Below are positions 8,000 to 17,090 of a DNA stretch of 64,000 nucleotides, one piece after another; the first letter of the stretch is position 1, and each line of letters starts with the position of its first letter. The stretch covers positions 94,768 through 158,767 of the forward strand of contig NZ_JABAII010000015.1 in the NCBI RefSeq assembly GCF_012641405.1, read 5' to 3'. Made by a program: the position numbers and the translations under genes. The notes under the pieces were generated by a model. That model was given only the letters and a program-made list of their open reading frames with translations. It was not told the DNA's origin and made no database searches. Source of the stretch: Rhizobium sp. P40RR-XXII (GTDB lineage: Bacteria > Pseudomonadota > Alphaproteobacteria > Rhizobiales > Rhizobiaceae).

Positions 8000-8770
8000 C
8001 TAGCTTTTCACGGCAATCAGGAAGAGCCGCGGGAATCGCAACAGCACCTTGCCGTCGACAAGCGGCGGATAGGCCCTCTCGATGTGCTTCAGATATTCGG
8101 CGGTGAAGGCATCGCGATGCTCTGCGCCGGCATGGTCGAGGTAAGGGCGCAGGCCCGTGCCCTTCACCCATTCGACGATGGCGGCTGCATTCTCCAGCAC
8201 GTGATTGTAGTTGGTGTGCCAGATATCGACCCGGGCCGATTTGCCGATCAGCCTGTTGTAGTAGACCGAAGGTTCTGGCAGCGGATTGCGTCGGACACTC
8301 TTGGCCGCAAAAGAATCGCTCCAGGGGCCATGCTTGCCGGTCTCTTCCATCATCACATGGCTCTGCTCGGTCAGATTATCAGGCATCTGAACGGCAAGCA
8401 CGCCACCGGGTTTCAGGCCGTCCATCAGATGATCGAGAATATCGAGATGATCGGGCAGCCACTGAAACACGGCGTTGGCGAAAAGCAGGTCCACGGGTTC
8501 TTGCGGCCGCCATGTGGCGAGATCGGCCTTGACGAAGCTCGTGCCTGGCATGCGCTTGCGGGCAGCCTCCAGCATGTTGTCGTCGCTGTCGAGGCCGGAG
8601 ACGCCGGCGGCGCCATATCGTTCGGCGATCAGCTCGGTTGAATTGCCCGGGCCGCAACCGAGGTCGACGGCGCGCTCGATGCGCTCCAGCGGCACTTGCG
8701 CCAAGAGGTCTCGCGCCGGGCGCGTGCGTTCATCCTCGAATTTAACATATTGGCCGGCAGACCATGCCAT
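8000..8770 (-). CDS. tam: Trans-aconitate 2-methyltransferase
   Basis: 256 residues. SAM-dependent methylation of trans-aconitate, an inhibitory by-product of the TCA cycle. It opens with MAWSAGQYVKFEDERTRPAR, the family hallmark, then the SAM motif DLGCGPGNSTE (about 35-45) and FANAVFQWLPD as motif II. I start at the ATG at 8770, since the GAAGAGG ribosome site is 8 nt upstream; the ATG at 8776 (MPMAWS) would have too little spacing. It is 57 nt downstream of the alcohol dehydrogenase gene on the same strand and may be co-transcribed. Confidence 0.92.
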   Translation of the reverse strand: MAWSAGQYVKFEDERTRPARDLLAQVPLERIERAVDLGCGPGNSTELIAERYGAAGVSGLDSDDNMLEAARKRMPGTSFVKADLATWRPQEPVDLLFANAVFQWLPDHLDILDHLMDGLKPGGVLAVQMPDNLTEQSHVMMEETGKHGPWSDSFAAKSVRRNPLPEPSVYYNRLIGKSARVDIWHTNYNHVLENAAAIVEWVKGTGLRPYLDHAGAEHRDAFTAEYLKHIERAYPPLVDGKVLLRFPRLFLIAVKS

Positions 8771-8827
8771 GGGCATATCCTCTTCGTGGATTGTCGTTTC
8801 CCCCGCTGCGCATAGCATCGGGATATA

Positions 8828-9868
8828 TCAGAAGCGTGTAATGACGCTGATGCCCGTGCCCTCGGCCTTGTCCAGCGACATGAGCGCGGGAACGGCCTCT
8901 TCCAGGCTGATCCTGCGGCCGATGAGCTTCTGCGGCGCGATTTTGCCGGCGGCGAGCATGTCGAGCATGGCATCGTAGCGCCAGGCCTGCATGCCATGAC
9001 TGCCGTAGATTTCGAGCTCATGGCCGATGACCTGCGCCATCGGTATCTGCGGCGTCGCATCGTCGCCGAGCATGAGGCCAACCTGCACATGCCGGCCGCG
9101 CCGGCGCAGGTTCTTGATGGAGTTGAAGCAAGTGACGGGATGACCCAGCGCATCGATCGAGACATGGGCGCCGCCCTTGGTGATCTCGCGCACCGCCTCT
9201 GCTACGTCGGCAACGCCAGCGGCATTGATGGTTGCCACCGCGCCGCATTCGCGAGCGAAAGCCAGCTTCTCGTCGGAAATGTCGATGGCGATGGCATTGG
9301 CGCCGATTGCGCTGGCGATCATGATCGCCGACAGGCCGACGCCGCCGCAGCCATGCACGGCGATCCATTCACCGGGACGGGTTTTCGCCTGGTCGGCAAC
9401 AGCGCGGAAAGAGGTAGCGAAACGGCAGCCGAGGCTTGCCGCCGTCGCGTCGTCGACCGTATCGGGCAGGTGGACGAGATTGGTGTCGGCATAGTCGATG
9501 GCGACAAATTCGGCGAAGGAACCCCAATGGGTGAAGCCGGGCTGGAACTGGCTGGGGCAGACCTGCTGGTTGCCGGAATGGCACTCGGCGCAACGGCCGC
9601 AGCCCGATACGAAGGGGACGGTGACGCGATCGCCGACCTTGAAGCGGACGACGCCGCGGCCGGTGGCGACAACCTTGCCGGCGAGCTCGTGGCCAGGCAC
9701 ATGCGGCAGCTTGATATCCGAGTCATGTCCCATCCAGCCATGCCAGTCGCTGCGGCAAAGCCCGCTTGCGCCGACCGCGATGACCACGCCGTCCTCGCCC
9801 GGCGTCGGGTCCGGCACGGTGCGTATCTCCGGCGTTGCCTCGAAGGACTCGTAATACATGGCTTTCAT
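8828..9868 (-). CDS. Zinc-dependent alcohol dehydrogenase family protein
   Basis: 346-residue medium-chain dehydrogenase. Catalytic zinc site: Cys37 in GLCRSDWHGW and the GHE motif near residue 60. Structural zinc: four cysteines in CGRCAECHSGNQQVC (about 90-104). The Rossmann motif HGCGGVGLS (about 171-179), followed by AIDIS with an Asp at the end of strand two, favours NAD over NADP. This probably oxidises a primary alcohol or reduces an aldehyde; substrate unknown. Followed on the same strand by tam. Confidence 0.9.
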   Translation of the reverse strand: MKAMYYESFEATPEIRTVPDPTPGEDGVVIAVGASGLCRSDWHGWMGHDSDIKLPHVPGHELAGKVVATGRGVVRFKVGDRVTVPFVSGCGRCAECHSGNQQVCPSQFQPGFTHWGSFAEFVAIDYADTNLVHLPDTVDDATAASLGCRFATSFRAVADQAKTRPGEWIAVHGCGGVGLSAIMIASAIGANAIAIDISDEKLAFARECGAVATINAAGVADVAEAVREITKGGAHVSIDALGHPVTCFNSIKNLRRRGRHVQVGLMLGDDATPQIPMAQVIGHELEIYGSHGMQAWRYDAMLDMLAAGKIAPQKLIGRRISLEEAVPALMSLDKAEGTGISVITRF

Positions 9869-10062
9869 GGGAGTTCTCGCTGTTTCCTGACATCGGTCCG
9901 ATCAATCATTTTTCCTGATGGACCCATTCGTCAAGCTGTTGTTTCGGCGCATGAAAATTGCGCTATGAATGCGGTATCGGGCGCTTTGTTGCAAATGAAT
10001 TTTGCCATGCAGTTTCCGCTTGACCCTAGGATTGTGCGGTTATTTGTTCTTCGCCACCTAGA

Positions 10063-10105
10063 GCAATTCCAGGAAAGTGCTGAGCGATTTTCCGTCCGGA
10101 ATTGC
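10063..10105. repeat. Dispersed palindrome family, copy 1 (GCAATTCC type)
   Basis: Arms GCAATTCC (10063-10070) and GGAATTGC (10098-10105) enclose AAAGTGCTGAGCGATTTTCCGTCC-like sequence. The same element recurs at 19731-19774 and 22349-22391. It is in the 308-bp gap upstream of ilvE; the remainder of that gap shows nothing distinctive. Confidence 0.75.
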
Positions 10106-10176
10106 GAAGCAACAAAGAGATAGGGCGGTTCAGAGATTCCGTGAAAAGCTGAACCACTCTAAGGGAGGAAACCGTT

Positions 10177-11064
10177 ATGGCAGTCGATACGTCACCCCGC
10201 ACCACCACCTGGACCTATGTCGAAGGAGAATGGCTTTCCGGCAATCCGCCGCTGATCGGGCCGACCTCGCACGCCATGTGGCTGGGGTCGACCGTGTTCG
10301 ACGGCGCGCGCTGGTTCGATGGCATCGCGCCGGATCTCGATCTCCATTGCCAGCGCATCAATCGTTCGGCTGTGGCCATGGGATTGAAGCCGCTCAAGAC
10401 GGCCGAAGAGATCGAAGCGCTTGCCTGGGAAGGCATCAAGAAGTTCGACGGCGGGACGCCGATCTATATCAAGCCCATGTATTGGGGCGAGCACGGTTCT
10501 CCGGGCAGCGTCGTCGCCGTTGATGCGGAATCGACGCGTTTTGCACTCTGCCTGTTCGAGGCGCCGCTCGGCGGCACCGGCGGCATCACGCTCACGGTCT
10601 CGCCGTTCCGCCGCCCGTCACCGGAAACGGCAATGACCGACGCCAAGGCCGGTTCGCTTTACCCGAACAGCGGCCGTATGATCCTGGAAGCGAGGGGCCG
10701 CGGCTTCAACAACGCGCTGGTGCGCGACATGAACGGCAACGTCGTCGAGACGGCATCCTCCAACGTCTTCATGGTCAAGGACGGCATCGTCTATACGCCG
10801 GTTGCCAATCGCACCTTCCTTGCCGGCATCACGCGCGCCCGCGTCATGGGCCTGTTGCGCCAGGAAGGTTTCGACGTTCGCGAGGAAACCCTGTCCGTCG
10901 AGCAGTTCATGGCAGCCGACGAGATTTTCACGACCGGCAACTATTCCAAGGTCGTCAGCGTCAACCGCCTCGATGATCGTGAATTCCAGGAAGGGCCGGT
11001 GGCTCGCAAGGCATTGGAACTCTACATGGATTGGGCTCACGGCCGCAGCGCCAGCGAGGAGTGA
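10177..11064 (+). CDS. ilvE: Branched-chain amino acid aminotransferase
   Basis: 295 residues, class IV pyridoxal phosphate aminotransferase acting on Leu, Ile, Val and their keto acids, cytoplasmic. Visible family features are GSTVFDGARWFDG near 32-44, the lysine in DAKAGSLYPNSGRM (near 157) as the probable Schiff-base residue, and ETASSNVFMVKDG with the conserved Glu and Asn (near 191). GGAGGAAA lies just upstream of the ATG at 10177. Slightly short compared with E. coli IlvE but normal for this alphaproteobacterial form. It ends before a hairpin shared with the convergent MFS gene. Confidence 0.9.
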   Translation: MAVDTSPRTTTWTYVEGEWLSGNPPLIGPTSHAMWLGSTVFDGARWFDGIAPDLDLHCQRINRSAVAMGLKPLKTAEEIEALAWEGIKKFDGGTPIYIKPMYWGEHGSPGSVVAVDAESTRFALCLFEAPLGGTGGITLTVSPFRRPSPETAMTDAKAGSLYPNSGRMILEARGRGFNNALVRDMNGNVVETASSNVFMVKDGIVYTPVANRTFLAGITRARVMGLLRQEGFDVREETLSVEQFMAADEIFTTGNYSKVVSVNRLDDREFQEGPVARKALELYMDWAHGRSASEE

Positions 11065-11074
11065 ATTTGCGGTT

Positions 11075-11108
11075 CCACGCGATCGATCATGTAGAATTGA
11101 TCGCGTGG
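11075..11108. terminator. Hairpin between convergent genes
   Basis: Ten-bp perfect stem CCACGCGATC (11075-11084) and GATCGCGTGG (11099-11108) with a 14-nt loop. It is placed 10 nt after the ilvE stop and 26 nt before the stop of the convergent MFS gene. No T tract is present, so it may be a palindromic element used as a terminator. Confidence 0.5.
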
Positions 11109-11133
11109 GACAAAGCATGTCGCCGTTACCCTG

Positions 11134-12372
11134 TCAGCCCTCGGGCTTCGCTTCCTTCTTCGGGTTGATCCACCAGCAATAGACGGCGCCGATCGCCAGC
11201 AGCACGCAGGTTCCGAGGAAGACGGCGCGCATGCCGATATGGCCGCCGACGAAGCCGCCGATGATGGGACCCGCCACCTGACCGACATATTGCGAGGAGA
11301 TGGAAAGGCCGAGAATGCTGCCGGTGGCTGCGTCAGGCACGTTGTGCCGGATGACGGCCGTGATGCAGGGCAAGAGACCGCCGAGCGCGACGCCCATCAG
11401 GAAGCGTAGCGCGATCAATTGCCAGGCCGAGGTCACGAAAGCCTGTGGGATCAACAGCAGTGCCGCGAGGGCAAGGGCCGCCATGATGACGTTCCAGTGG
11501 CCGATACGGTCGGCAAGCTTGCCGAGCCAGGAGGCCGACAGGATGCTGCCGAGTGCCGCCGCGGCCATGACGACGCCGGAGACCATCGTCACCTGTGCAT
11601 CGCTGACGAACTGCGCGACATAGACGGTTATGATCGGCTCGATCGACATATTGGCGAGCATCAGCAGCAGGCCGAGCGACAACATGGCGAAGACGGGGCG
11701 CTTGTCAGGAATGGAGGCCCAGCCGCCGCTGGCCTTCGCAGCCTTCTTCCGGGCCGTGGATTTCTCCTCCTTGATGAGAAAAGTCGTGGCAAGGAAGGTG
11801 AAGAAGATCACGCCGCCAGCAAGCAGGAAGGTGCCGCGGATGCCGATCAGCGGCGGCAGCGCGCCGCCGATCAACGGTCCGACAAGATTGCCCGCCATGA
11901 TGCCGGAGGACAGAGTGCCGAGTGCCCAGGCCGAGCGATGCTTCGGCGTTTGCGCGGCCACCAGCACCATCGATCCCGAGGAATAGCCGCCGGCAAGGCC
12001 GGTAAACAGGCGCAGCGCCACCAGCTGCCAGACATTGCCGGCCATGCCCATCAGCGAAATGGCGATCGTCATGCCGAGGCTGGCGCGGATCAGCATCAGC
12101 TTGCGGCCGTAGATATCGCCGAGCCGCCCCCAGAGCGGGGCGACGAAGGCGGCGGCAAAAAAGGTGGCGCCATAGGCGATGCCGGACCATTGCACGATCG
12201 CGGCTTTATCGCTGATGCCGAGTTCCTCGACATAGAGCGGCAGGAAGGGAAGCAGCAGCGTCATCGCCACGATCGTCGTGAACGATCCGACGAGGCAGAT
12301 GATCAGGTTGCGCATCCAATGAGCGGTTTCCGGCGCGGCCGGTGCTGCTGCATCCCATCTCGTCTCGGTCAT
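11134..12372 (-). CDS. MFS exporter (drug/metabolite efflux type)
   Basis: 412 residues, 12 predicted membrane segments. The motif-A-like loop GRLGDIYGRKLMLIRA (about 82-97) joins TM2 and TM3, and LASGYSSGS-like sequence in TM5 is typical of the DHA1 proton-antiport efflux branch. The central cytoplasmic loop around residues 198-215 is lysine-rich (KEEKSTARKKAAK). Its start overlaps the stop of the upstream YbhB-like gene by ATGA, so the two are translationally coupled. Substrate unknown. Confidence 0.87.
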   Translation of the reverse strand: MTETRWDAAAPAAPETAHWMRNLIICLVGSFTTIVAMTLLLPFLPLYVEELGISDKAAIVQWSGIAYGATFFAAAFVAPLWGRLGDIYGRKLMLIRASLGMTIAISLMGMAGNVWQLVALRLFTGLAGGYSSGSMVLVAAQTPKHRSAWALGTLSSGIMAGNLVGPLIGGALPPLIGIRGTFLLAGGVIFFTFLATTFLIKEEKSTARKKAAKASGGWASIPDKRPVFAMLSLGLLLMLANMSIEPIITVYVAQFVSDAQVTMVSGVVMAAAALGSILSASWLGKLADRIGHWNVIMAALALAALLLIPQAFVTSAWQLIALRFLMGVALGGLLPCITAVIRHNVPDAATGSILGLSISSQYVGQVAGPIIGGFVGGHIGMRAVFLGTCVLLAIGAVYCWWINPKKEAKPEG

Positions 12373-13055
12373 TTCTCGGCCTTTGCATTCAATGTGTAAA
12401 ACAGTTCCCGGCTGCCCGAGGCCAGGATATGACCTTTCGCGGCGGCGATGAGGTCGGCGCGGGTGAAGAGGTCTGGTAGGTTCAGTCGGTCGACATCGAG
12501 CGCATAAACGGTGACGTGGTAGCTGTGGACGCGCTCGTCGTTCCAGGGCGGGCAGGCGCCCATATAACCGCCATGCGGCCCGTCCTTCAAGTTGCCGCCG
12601 CCGGCGCCATTCTGGCCGCGCCGTCCATAGGCGGTGCGCTCAAGTGGCAGGCCACTGGCTGAGGGACCGTTTCCGTCCGTACCTTCGGCAAGGCCGGTGC
12701 GTGACGCCGGGATATCGGCCAGCACCCAGTGGACGAACTCCATCCGCTTGAAATCCTTTGGAATGCTCTTGTCGGCCCTGTTGAACAGCGAGAAATCCGT
12801 GGGCACGTCGGGATCGACCATGGTCAGTGCATAGGATCGCGTTCCCTTCGGTCCCTTCGACCAGGATACGGCCAGGCTCTTGTTCGGTCCGGGCGCCGAC
12901 TTGTCGGATTCTGTCGAAATGCAGGAGGCGTTTTCCGGCAGCAGCATCCGGCCGTTGCTCTTGGCAAACGTCACCTTGAGATCGGCCGATAGCGCGGGCG
13001 AGGCGACGGCTGCTGCGATGACGCTGGCGCTCAGAACTTTGAGCATGGTTTTCAT
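12369..13055 (-). CDS. YbhB/YbcL family (PEBP-like) secreted protein
   Basis: 228 residues with a cleavable signal peptide (LSASVIAAAVASPALSA, cut near residue 23). The phosphatidylethanolamine-binding-protein fold is marked by the YALTMVDPDVP and FVHWVLADIPAS strands. It also has a long loop with GGYMGACPPWND and a YHVTVYALD strand, as in the bacterial Raf-kinase-inhibitor-like proteins. Acts presumably in the periplasm; the ligand is unknown. It is the first gene of a two-gene unit with an MFS exporter, overlapping it by 4 nt. Confidence 0.88.
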   Translation of the reverse strand: MKTMLKVLSASVIAAAVASPALSADLKVTFAKSNGRMLLPENASCISTESDKSAPGPNKSLAVSWSKGPKGTRSYALTMVDPDVPTDFSLFNRADKSIPKDFKRMEFVHWVLADIPASRTGLAEGTDGNGPSASGLPLERTAYGRRGQNGAGGGNLKDGPHGGYMGACPPWNDERVHSYHVTVYALDVDRLNLPDLFTRADLIAAAKGHILASGSRELFYTLNAKAEK

Positions 13056-13162
13056 GATGTTACCCTTTCGCGCTTCGCTCCCGTGAGCTTTCGAGGGTTG
13101 GCTCTAACAAATTCGCAGCGAGCGGCGGCGTACAAAAACGCTCAAAATGCGGTCTGAAACGC

Positions 13163-13978
13163 TCACGCGCTGCGAAGTCGATCGGCAAAGCGGCGCGGGG
13201 AGCGATAGCCGGTGGCAAGGGCGGCTTCGCGCAGCGAAAGCCCGTCTTCTGAGAGAAGGGTGGTTGCCAGCGCCACGCGCTCGCTTGCCAATACGTCCCG
13301 CAGGGAAGCACCCTCGCGTGACAACCGTCGGCGCAGCGTGGCGTTGCTCGTGCCGAGTTCGGCGGCGATGAGGTCGGCGGTCCAGGGGCGATCCGGCTGC
13401 CAGCGCACCATCGCACGCACTGCCTCGGCTGTCGTTTCCGGTGTGCCGGGCAGCGCGCCGCGCATGCCGAGCACCATGAGGATTTCGAGCAGCCTGTGTT
13501 CGATCAACGGGGTCGGCAAACCGCCAGCGGCAATCCCTTCGCCGGCATGGCCGATGGCGGCGGCGAGCAACGGATCGAGCGGCAGGTCGATCTGCGACGC
13601 GGTTTGCGCAGGTGGAAAGGCTTTTGCGGCCCGTCGCGTCAACTCTTCGGGAAAGGTAATGAAGATTGCCCGATAGACGCCAGTCTGTGGGTCGGGATCG
13701 TTGACGACATCGCCGCTCCAGCCGGCCGGCAACACGAGCACCGTACCGGCCGCAAAGTGCCGCTGCCGCCCCATGCTGACGATTTCCTTGGAACCTTCGA
13801 GGATGGCGACGATTGAAACCTGAGAAAAGGCCGAGCCGGCAATGCGCTCGCGTTCGCGCGTGACGAAGGTAAAAAGCGTCGAATAGCTGCCCGTGCCGCT
13901 CGGCGCGACCGTCGGACGGTTATCCTTTGCCGCCAGGCGGCGCAACTTTTCCAATATGGGGTGATGAGCCTCGGACAC
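13163..13978 (-). CDS. AraC family transcriptional regulator
   Basis: About 271 residues. The N-terminal cupin-like sensing domain spans about 1-165, and the C-terminal double helix-turn-helix about 175-271, with MVRWQPDRPWTADLIAAELG as the first HTH and SLREAALATGYRSPRRFADRLR as the second, matching the AraC signature. The start is uncertain: I prefer GTG at 13978, which has AGGAAG upstream; a TTG at 14047 would add 23 residues. It is divergent from a SnoaL-like gene with an inverted repeat between them. Confidence 0.85.
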   Translation of the reverse strand: MSEAHHPILEKLRRLAAKDNRPTVAPSGTGSYSTLFTFVTRERERIAGSAFSQVSIVAILEGSKEIVSMGRQRHFAAGTVLVLPAGWSGDVVNDPDPQTGVYRAIFITFPEELTRRAAKAFPPAQTASQIDLPLDPLLAAAIGHAGEGIAAGGLPTPLIEHRLLEILMVLGMRGALPGTPETTAEAVRAMVRWQPDRPWTADLIAAELGTSNATLRRRLSREGASLRDVLASERVALATTLLSEDGLSLREAALATGYRSPRRFADRLRSA

Positions 13979-14084
13979 GGCGACGGCTTCCTGCTGTTGG
14001 GGTGTTGCGGAGTTTGGACCACGCGGATGACTATGCCAAGCCCGCAAACTGCCTTGTTAGTTCGCTCGTCGCATGTTATAAACC

Positions 14085-14101
14085 GATTGCGATTTGCAAT
14101 C
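14085..14101. promoter_or_regulatory. Inverted repeat between AraC regulator and SnoaL-like gene
   Basis: GATTGC (14085-14090) and GCAATC (14096-14101) with a 5-nt spacer, in an AT-rich stretch of the divergent gap. It is a candidate operator or part of the SnoaL-like gene promoter. Short, so chance cannot be excluded. Confidence 0.35.
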
Positions 14102-14166
14102 AGTTACAATCAACGACTTGTAGTCCGACGAGCAAAAATCGGCCTGATGAAAGGAGGAGGCACGTC

Positions 14167-14511
14167 ATGAACTCTCTCGAAAATGTCCGCTGCGATATCG
14201 TCCGACGCCTGTTTGCCGCCTATGTGGCGCAGCATCCCGATATCGTCGATCCGATGCTGACCCGGAATTTCACCTTTTCCAGCCCGCGCGACGATCATAT
14301 CGACCGGAAGCGTTATTTCGAGCATTGCTGGCCGAAGGAGAAAATCTTCCGCGACATCCATATCGAACATCTGGTCGCCGACGGCGATGATGTCATTGTC
14401 AGCTATCGCGCCGAGAAGATGGATGGCGGCAGCTTCCGCAATGTCGAGATGATCCGCTTCGCCGGCGACCGCATCGCCGAAGTAAACGTCTATTTTGGGC
14501 GGAACTTATAA
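14167..14511 (+). CDS. SnoaL-like (NTF2 fold) protein
   Basis: 114-residue single-domain protein. Helices at the N-terminus (CDIVRRLFAAYVAQHPD) are followed by the curved sheet of the NTF2/SnoaL family (FTFSSPRDDHIDR, VIVSYRAEKMDG, RIAEVNVYFG). A very strong AAAGGAGGAGG site at 14149-14159 fixes the ATG at 14167; the longer upstream frame is not needed. The fold serves both enzymes and ligand-binding proteins, so function is open. The AraC regulator transcribed divergently is the likely controller. Its last two codons overlap the end of the convergent racemase-like gene. Confidence 0.85.
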   Translation: MNSLENVRCDIVRRLFAAYVAQHPDIVDPMLTRNFTFSSPRDDHIDRKRYFEHCWPKEKIFRDIHIEHLVADGDDVIVSYRAEKMDGGSFRNVEMIRFAGDRIAEVNVYFGRNL

Positions 14512-15165
14512 CGAGCAAGCCGTCGCCATTTTCGCTATCGCCGCTGCAAGGGCGGTCGCCGGGCCGGTCATCGGTCGTTCGACGTCTTCCGAAAGAAGGT
14601 CGGCAGCATCCGTCATGGACGCCTGTGCGAAAGCGATCGTGACGGTACCTTCGCCATGGGCCGCTTTCACCGCATCGGCGATGGCGGCAAGATAGGCTTG
14701 CAGATCGCCCGCCCGGAAGTGTGTCCATGCGCCCGGAACCAGCCGAACCTCGATCTCCGCATCCCTTGCTTTTGCCGCAGCCTTGAAGAGCGCTGTCGTC
14801 GGGACGATGGTCGTTTCGACCGTGCAGAGAACGATGACCTTGCCGCCGGCCTTGGCCGCCTGTTCGGCCAGCACCGCATCCGCCCTGATGATCGGCGCTC
14901 CAGCACCGGCCGCGACCTTCGACACGGCCGGGCCGAGCGTCGAGCAGTTGAGCACGACGGCATCGGCATCCTCGGCCAGATGCCAGAGGAGTGCCGCCGT
15001 TTCCGCTGAAATCTCCTCGGTCAGGCGCCCCACCTTTTCGGCGGCGAGAAGAAGATCGGCGCGGACATGATGACGCAGCATGCCATCAGGCAATCCGAGC
15101 GCCTTTGCCGCCGTCTCATAGACGGCAATGTTGCTTTCGGCGGTGTGCAGGCAAGCGATCGTCAT
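14506..15165 (-). CDS. Aspartate/glutamate racemase family protein
   Basis: 219 residues from the ATG at 15165 (MTIACLHTAESN), which begins the first strand of the fold; the open frame extends 36 residues further upstream without family similarity. Two catalytic cysteines are expected in this superfamily: VLNCSTLGP (near residue 81) and VIVLCTVETT (near 113) fit. Related proteins include Asp/Glu racemases, hydantoin racemases and maleate isomerases, so the substrate is uncertain. The final TTA TAA is shared with the opposite-strand gene. Confidence 0.8.
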   Translation of the reverse strand: MTIACLHTAESNIAVYETAAKALGLPDGMLRHHVRADLLLAAEKVGRLTEEISAETAALLWHLAEDADAVVLNCSTLGPAVSKVAAGAGAPIIRADAVLAEQAAKAGGKVIVLCTVETTIVPTTALFKAAAKARDAEIEVRLVPGAWTHFRAGDLQAYLAAIADAVKAAHGEGTVTIAFAQASMTDAADLLSEDVERPMTGPATALAAAIAKMATACSL

Positions 15166-15361
15166 CGGATGTCTCGCAAGTGGCGGAAGATCCGCGAACC
15201 TAGCCTCGACCATGCGCTTTGTCGACGTTTCGGCATTGCCTTTCGCCATGCATCGATGCGTCATTATATGCAATGAGGTAAATTTCTAAGTCGATGCTAT
15301 ACATGATTGAAAAATAGGGCAATTTTTGCTCGCGTGCGCAACTTTTTTGGCATGTCGCCGG

Positions 15362-15390
15362 TTGCTCTTCCAGGCGACCGCTCCTATGTT
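15362..15390 (+). promoter_or_regulatory. Candidate sodB promoter
   Basis: TTGCTC (15362-15367) and TATGTT (15385-15390) are separated by 17 bp and lie 47 bp before the sodB start. This is a plausible housekeeping sigma promoter for rhizobia but matches are imperfect. Confidence 0.3.
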
Positions 15391-15436
15391 CCGGTTCACC
15401 TGCCGACGCAATTTTTTGCCAAGAGGAGATATGACC

Positions 15437-16039
15437 ATGGCTTTCGAATTGCCTGAACTTCCTTATGATTACGATGCACTTTCGCCCTTCATGTCGCGTG
15501 AGACGCTCGAGTATCACCACGACAAGCACCACAAGGCTTACGTCGACAACGGTAACAAGCTCGCTGCGGAAGCAGGTCTTGCCGATCTGTCGCTCGAAGA
15601 GATCGTGAAGAAGTCCTTCGGCACCAATGCAGGCCTCTTCAACAATGCAGCCCAGCACTACAACCACATTCATTTCTGGAAGTGGATGAAGAAGGGCGGC
15701 GGCGGCAACAAGCTGCCGGGTAAGCTCGAAGCAGCGTTTGCTTCCGATCTCGGCGGCTACGACAAGTTCAAGGCCGATTTCGCCGCTGCCGGCGCCACCC
15801 AGTTCGGCTCGGGCTGGGCATGGGTTTCCGTCAAGAACGGCAAGCTCGAAATCTCCAAGACCCCGAACGGCGAAAACCCGCTCGTTCATGGCGCCAACCC
15901 GATCCTCGGCGTCGACGTTTGGGAACACTCCTACTACATCGACTATCGCAACCTGCGTCCGAAGTACCTCGAAGCCTTCATCGATAGCCTGATCAACTGG
16001 GACTACGTCCTGGAGCGTTACGAAGCTGCTACGAAGTAA
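15437..16039 (+). CDS. sodB: Superoxide dismutase, Fe type
   Basis: 200 residues. Converts superoxide to peroxide and oxygen in the cytoplasm. Metal ligands are visible: His27 (LEYHHDKHH), His77 (NNAAQHYNH), Asp160 and His164 (GVDVWEHSYY). Gln73 in NNAAQ is the position used by Fe-type enzymes for the active-site glutamine, although rhizobial members can be cambialistic. AAGAGGAG at 15421-15428 gives 8-nt spacing to the ATG at 15437; an ATG at 15431 would be too close. Followed by a strong terminator, single-gene unit. Confidence 0.95.
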   Translation: MAFELPELPYDYDALSPFMSRETLEYHHDKHHKAYVDNGNKLAAEAGLADLSLEEIVKKSFGTNAGLFNNAAQHYNHIHFWKWMKKGGGGNKLPGKLEAAFASDLGGYDKFKADFAAAGATQFGSGWAWVSVKNGKLEISKTPNGENPLVHGANPILGVDVWEHSYYIDYRNLRPKYLEAFIDSLINWDYVLERYEAATK

Positions 16040-16064
16040 GGTCTGTCGCAGAGGCTGGCTTTCG

Positions 16065-16095
16065 CACCCGGCGCCTCCCAGGCGTCGGGTGTTTT
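16065..16095 (+). terminator. Rho-independent terminator of sodB
   Basis: Twelve-bp stem CACCCGGCGCCT (16065-16076) with AGGCGTCGGGTG (16080-16091), one G-U pair, 3-nt loop, then TTTT. Located 26 nt after the sodB stop. Confidence 0.85.
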
Positions 16096-16154
16096 CATGT
16101 CCGCCAGCTGTCAATGATGCATCCGCACGTCGCTCTTCCGCCCAAGGAGACTGA

Positions 16155-16994
16155 ATGCCATCAGCACCGCTCTTCCGCTTCGGTGTCATCGCCGATCCGC
16201 AATATGCCGATCTGGAGCCCAATCTGCCCCTTAATCGCTATCCCGCGGGTAGCCTCGTCAAGCTTCGCGAGGCGATAGATGAGTTCAATCGGCACGATCT
16301 CGCCTTCGTCGTCACGCTCGGCGACATCATCGATCGCGAATGGAAGAGCTTCGACGCTATTTTGCCCGTCTACGAGGCGCTGCGTCATCCCAGGCATTTC
16401 CTGCTCGGCAACCATGATTTCGCCGTGGCGCCCGAACATCTGAGCGCGGTGCCGGCCCGTGTGGGCATGCCGGCGGCCTATTACGACTTCAGCCATTCCG
16501 GCTATCGCTTCATCGCGCTCGACGGCAATGAGATCAGCGTTTTTGCTCCGCCGGAAGGCGATCCGCGTCGCCAGGAGGCGAAGGATCTGATGAAAGCGCT
16601 AGGGAGCGCCGGCGCGCTCAACGGCCAGCGCTGGAACGGGGCGATCAGCAATACGCAATACGACTGGCTCGCTGCGAAACTGCGAGAAGCAAGGGTATCC
16701 GGCGAGAGGGTCATCGTCATGAACCACTATCCGATCTTCCCGGATAATCCGCATAACGCCCTCGACAGCGACCGAATGCTGGCGCTTCTGGCCGAGCACG
16801 ACCACGTCGTCGCCTATCTCAACGGTCACAATCATGCCGGCAATTTCGGCGTGTCGGACGGAACCTATTTCGTCAACTTCAAGGGCATGGTGGATACCGA
16901 AGACACGAGTGCCTATGCGATCGTCTCGGTTCACGCGGATCGGTTGGAAATTGCAGGATTCGGACGCGAGGAAAGCAGGGTGCTGGCGTTTTAG
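16155..16994 (+). CDS. Metallophosphoesterase, ADP-ribose/CDP-alcohol diphosphatase-like
   Basis: 279 residues. All calcineurin-fold motifs are present: DPQY (Asp15, with Gln in place of His, as in the Mn-dependent ADP-ribose/CDP-alcohol diphosphatase group), GDIID near 53, GNHDF near 84, NHYPIF near 191 and GHNHAG near 221. DPQYAD, the loop GDIIDREWKSFD and the length all point to that group. AAGGAGA lies a few bases before the ATG at 16155. Likely substrate is a nucleoside diphosphate-linked metabolite; this is inference from family. Confidence 0.83.
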   Translation: MPSAPLFRFGVIADPQYADLEPNLPLNRYPAGSLVKLREAIDEFNRHDLAFVVTLGDIIDREWKSFDAILPVYEALRHPRHFLLGNHDFAVAPEHLSAVPARVGMPAAYYDFSHSGYRFIALDGNEISVFAPPEGDPRRQEAKDLMKALGSAGALNGQRWNGAISNTQYDWLAAKLREARVSGERVIVMNHYPIFPDNPHNALDSDRMLALLAEHDHVVAYLNGHNHAGNFGVSDGTYFVNFKGMVDTEDTSAYAIVSVHADRLEIAGFGREESRVLAF

Positions 16995-17090
16995 GTGCTA
17001 AATGAGATCCCCGGCATCTTTTGATGCCTGCAGGGAACGATCCAGATCCCTGTAAGTTTAGGGAACGGAGGCTGCCTGTGAGGCGGAGCT

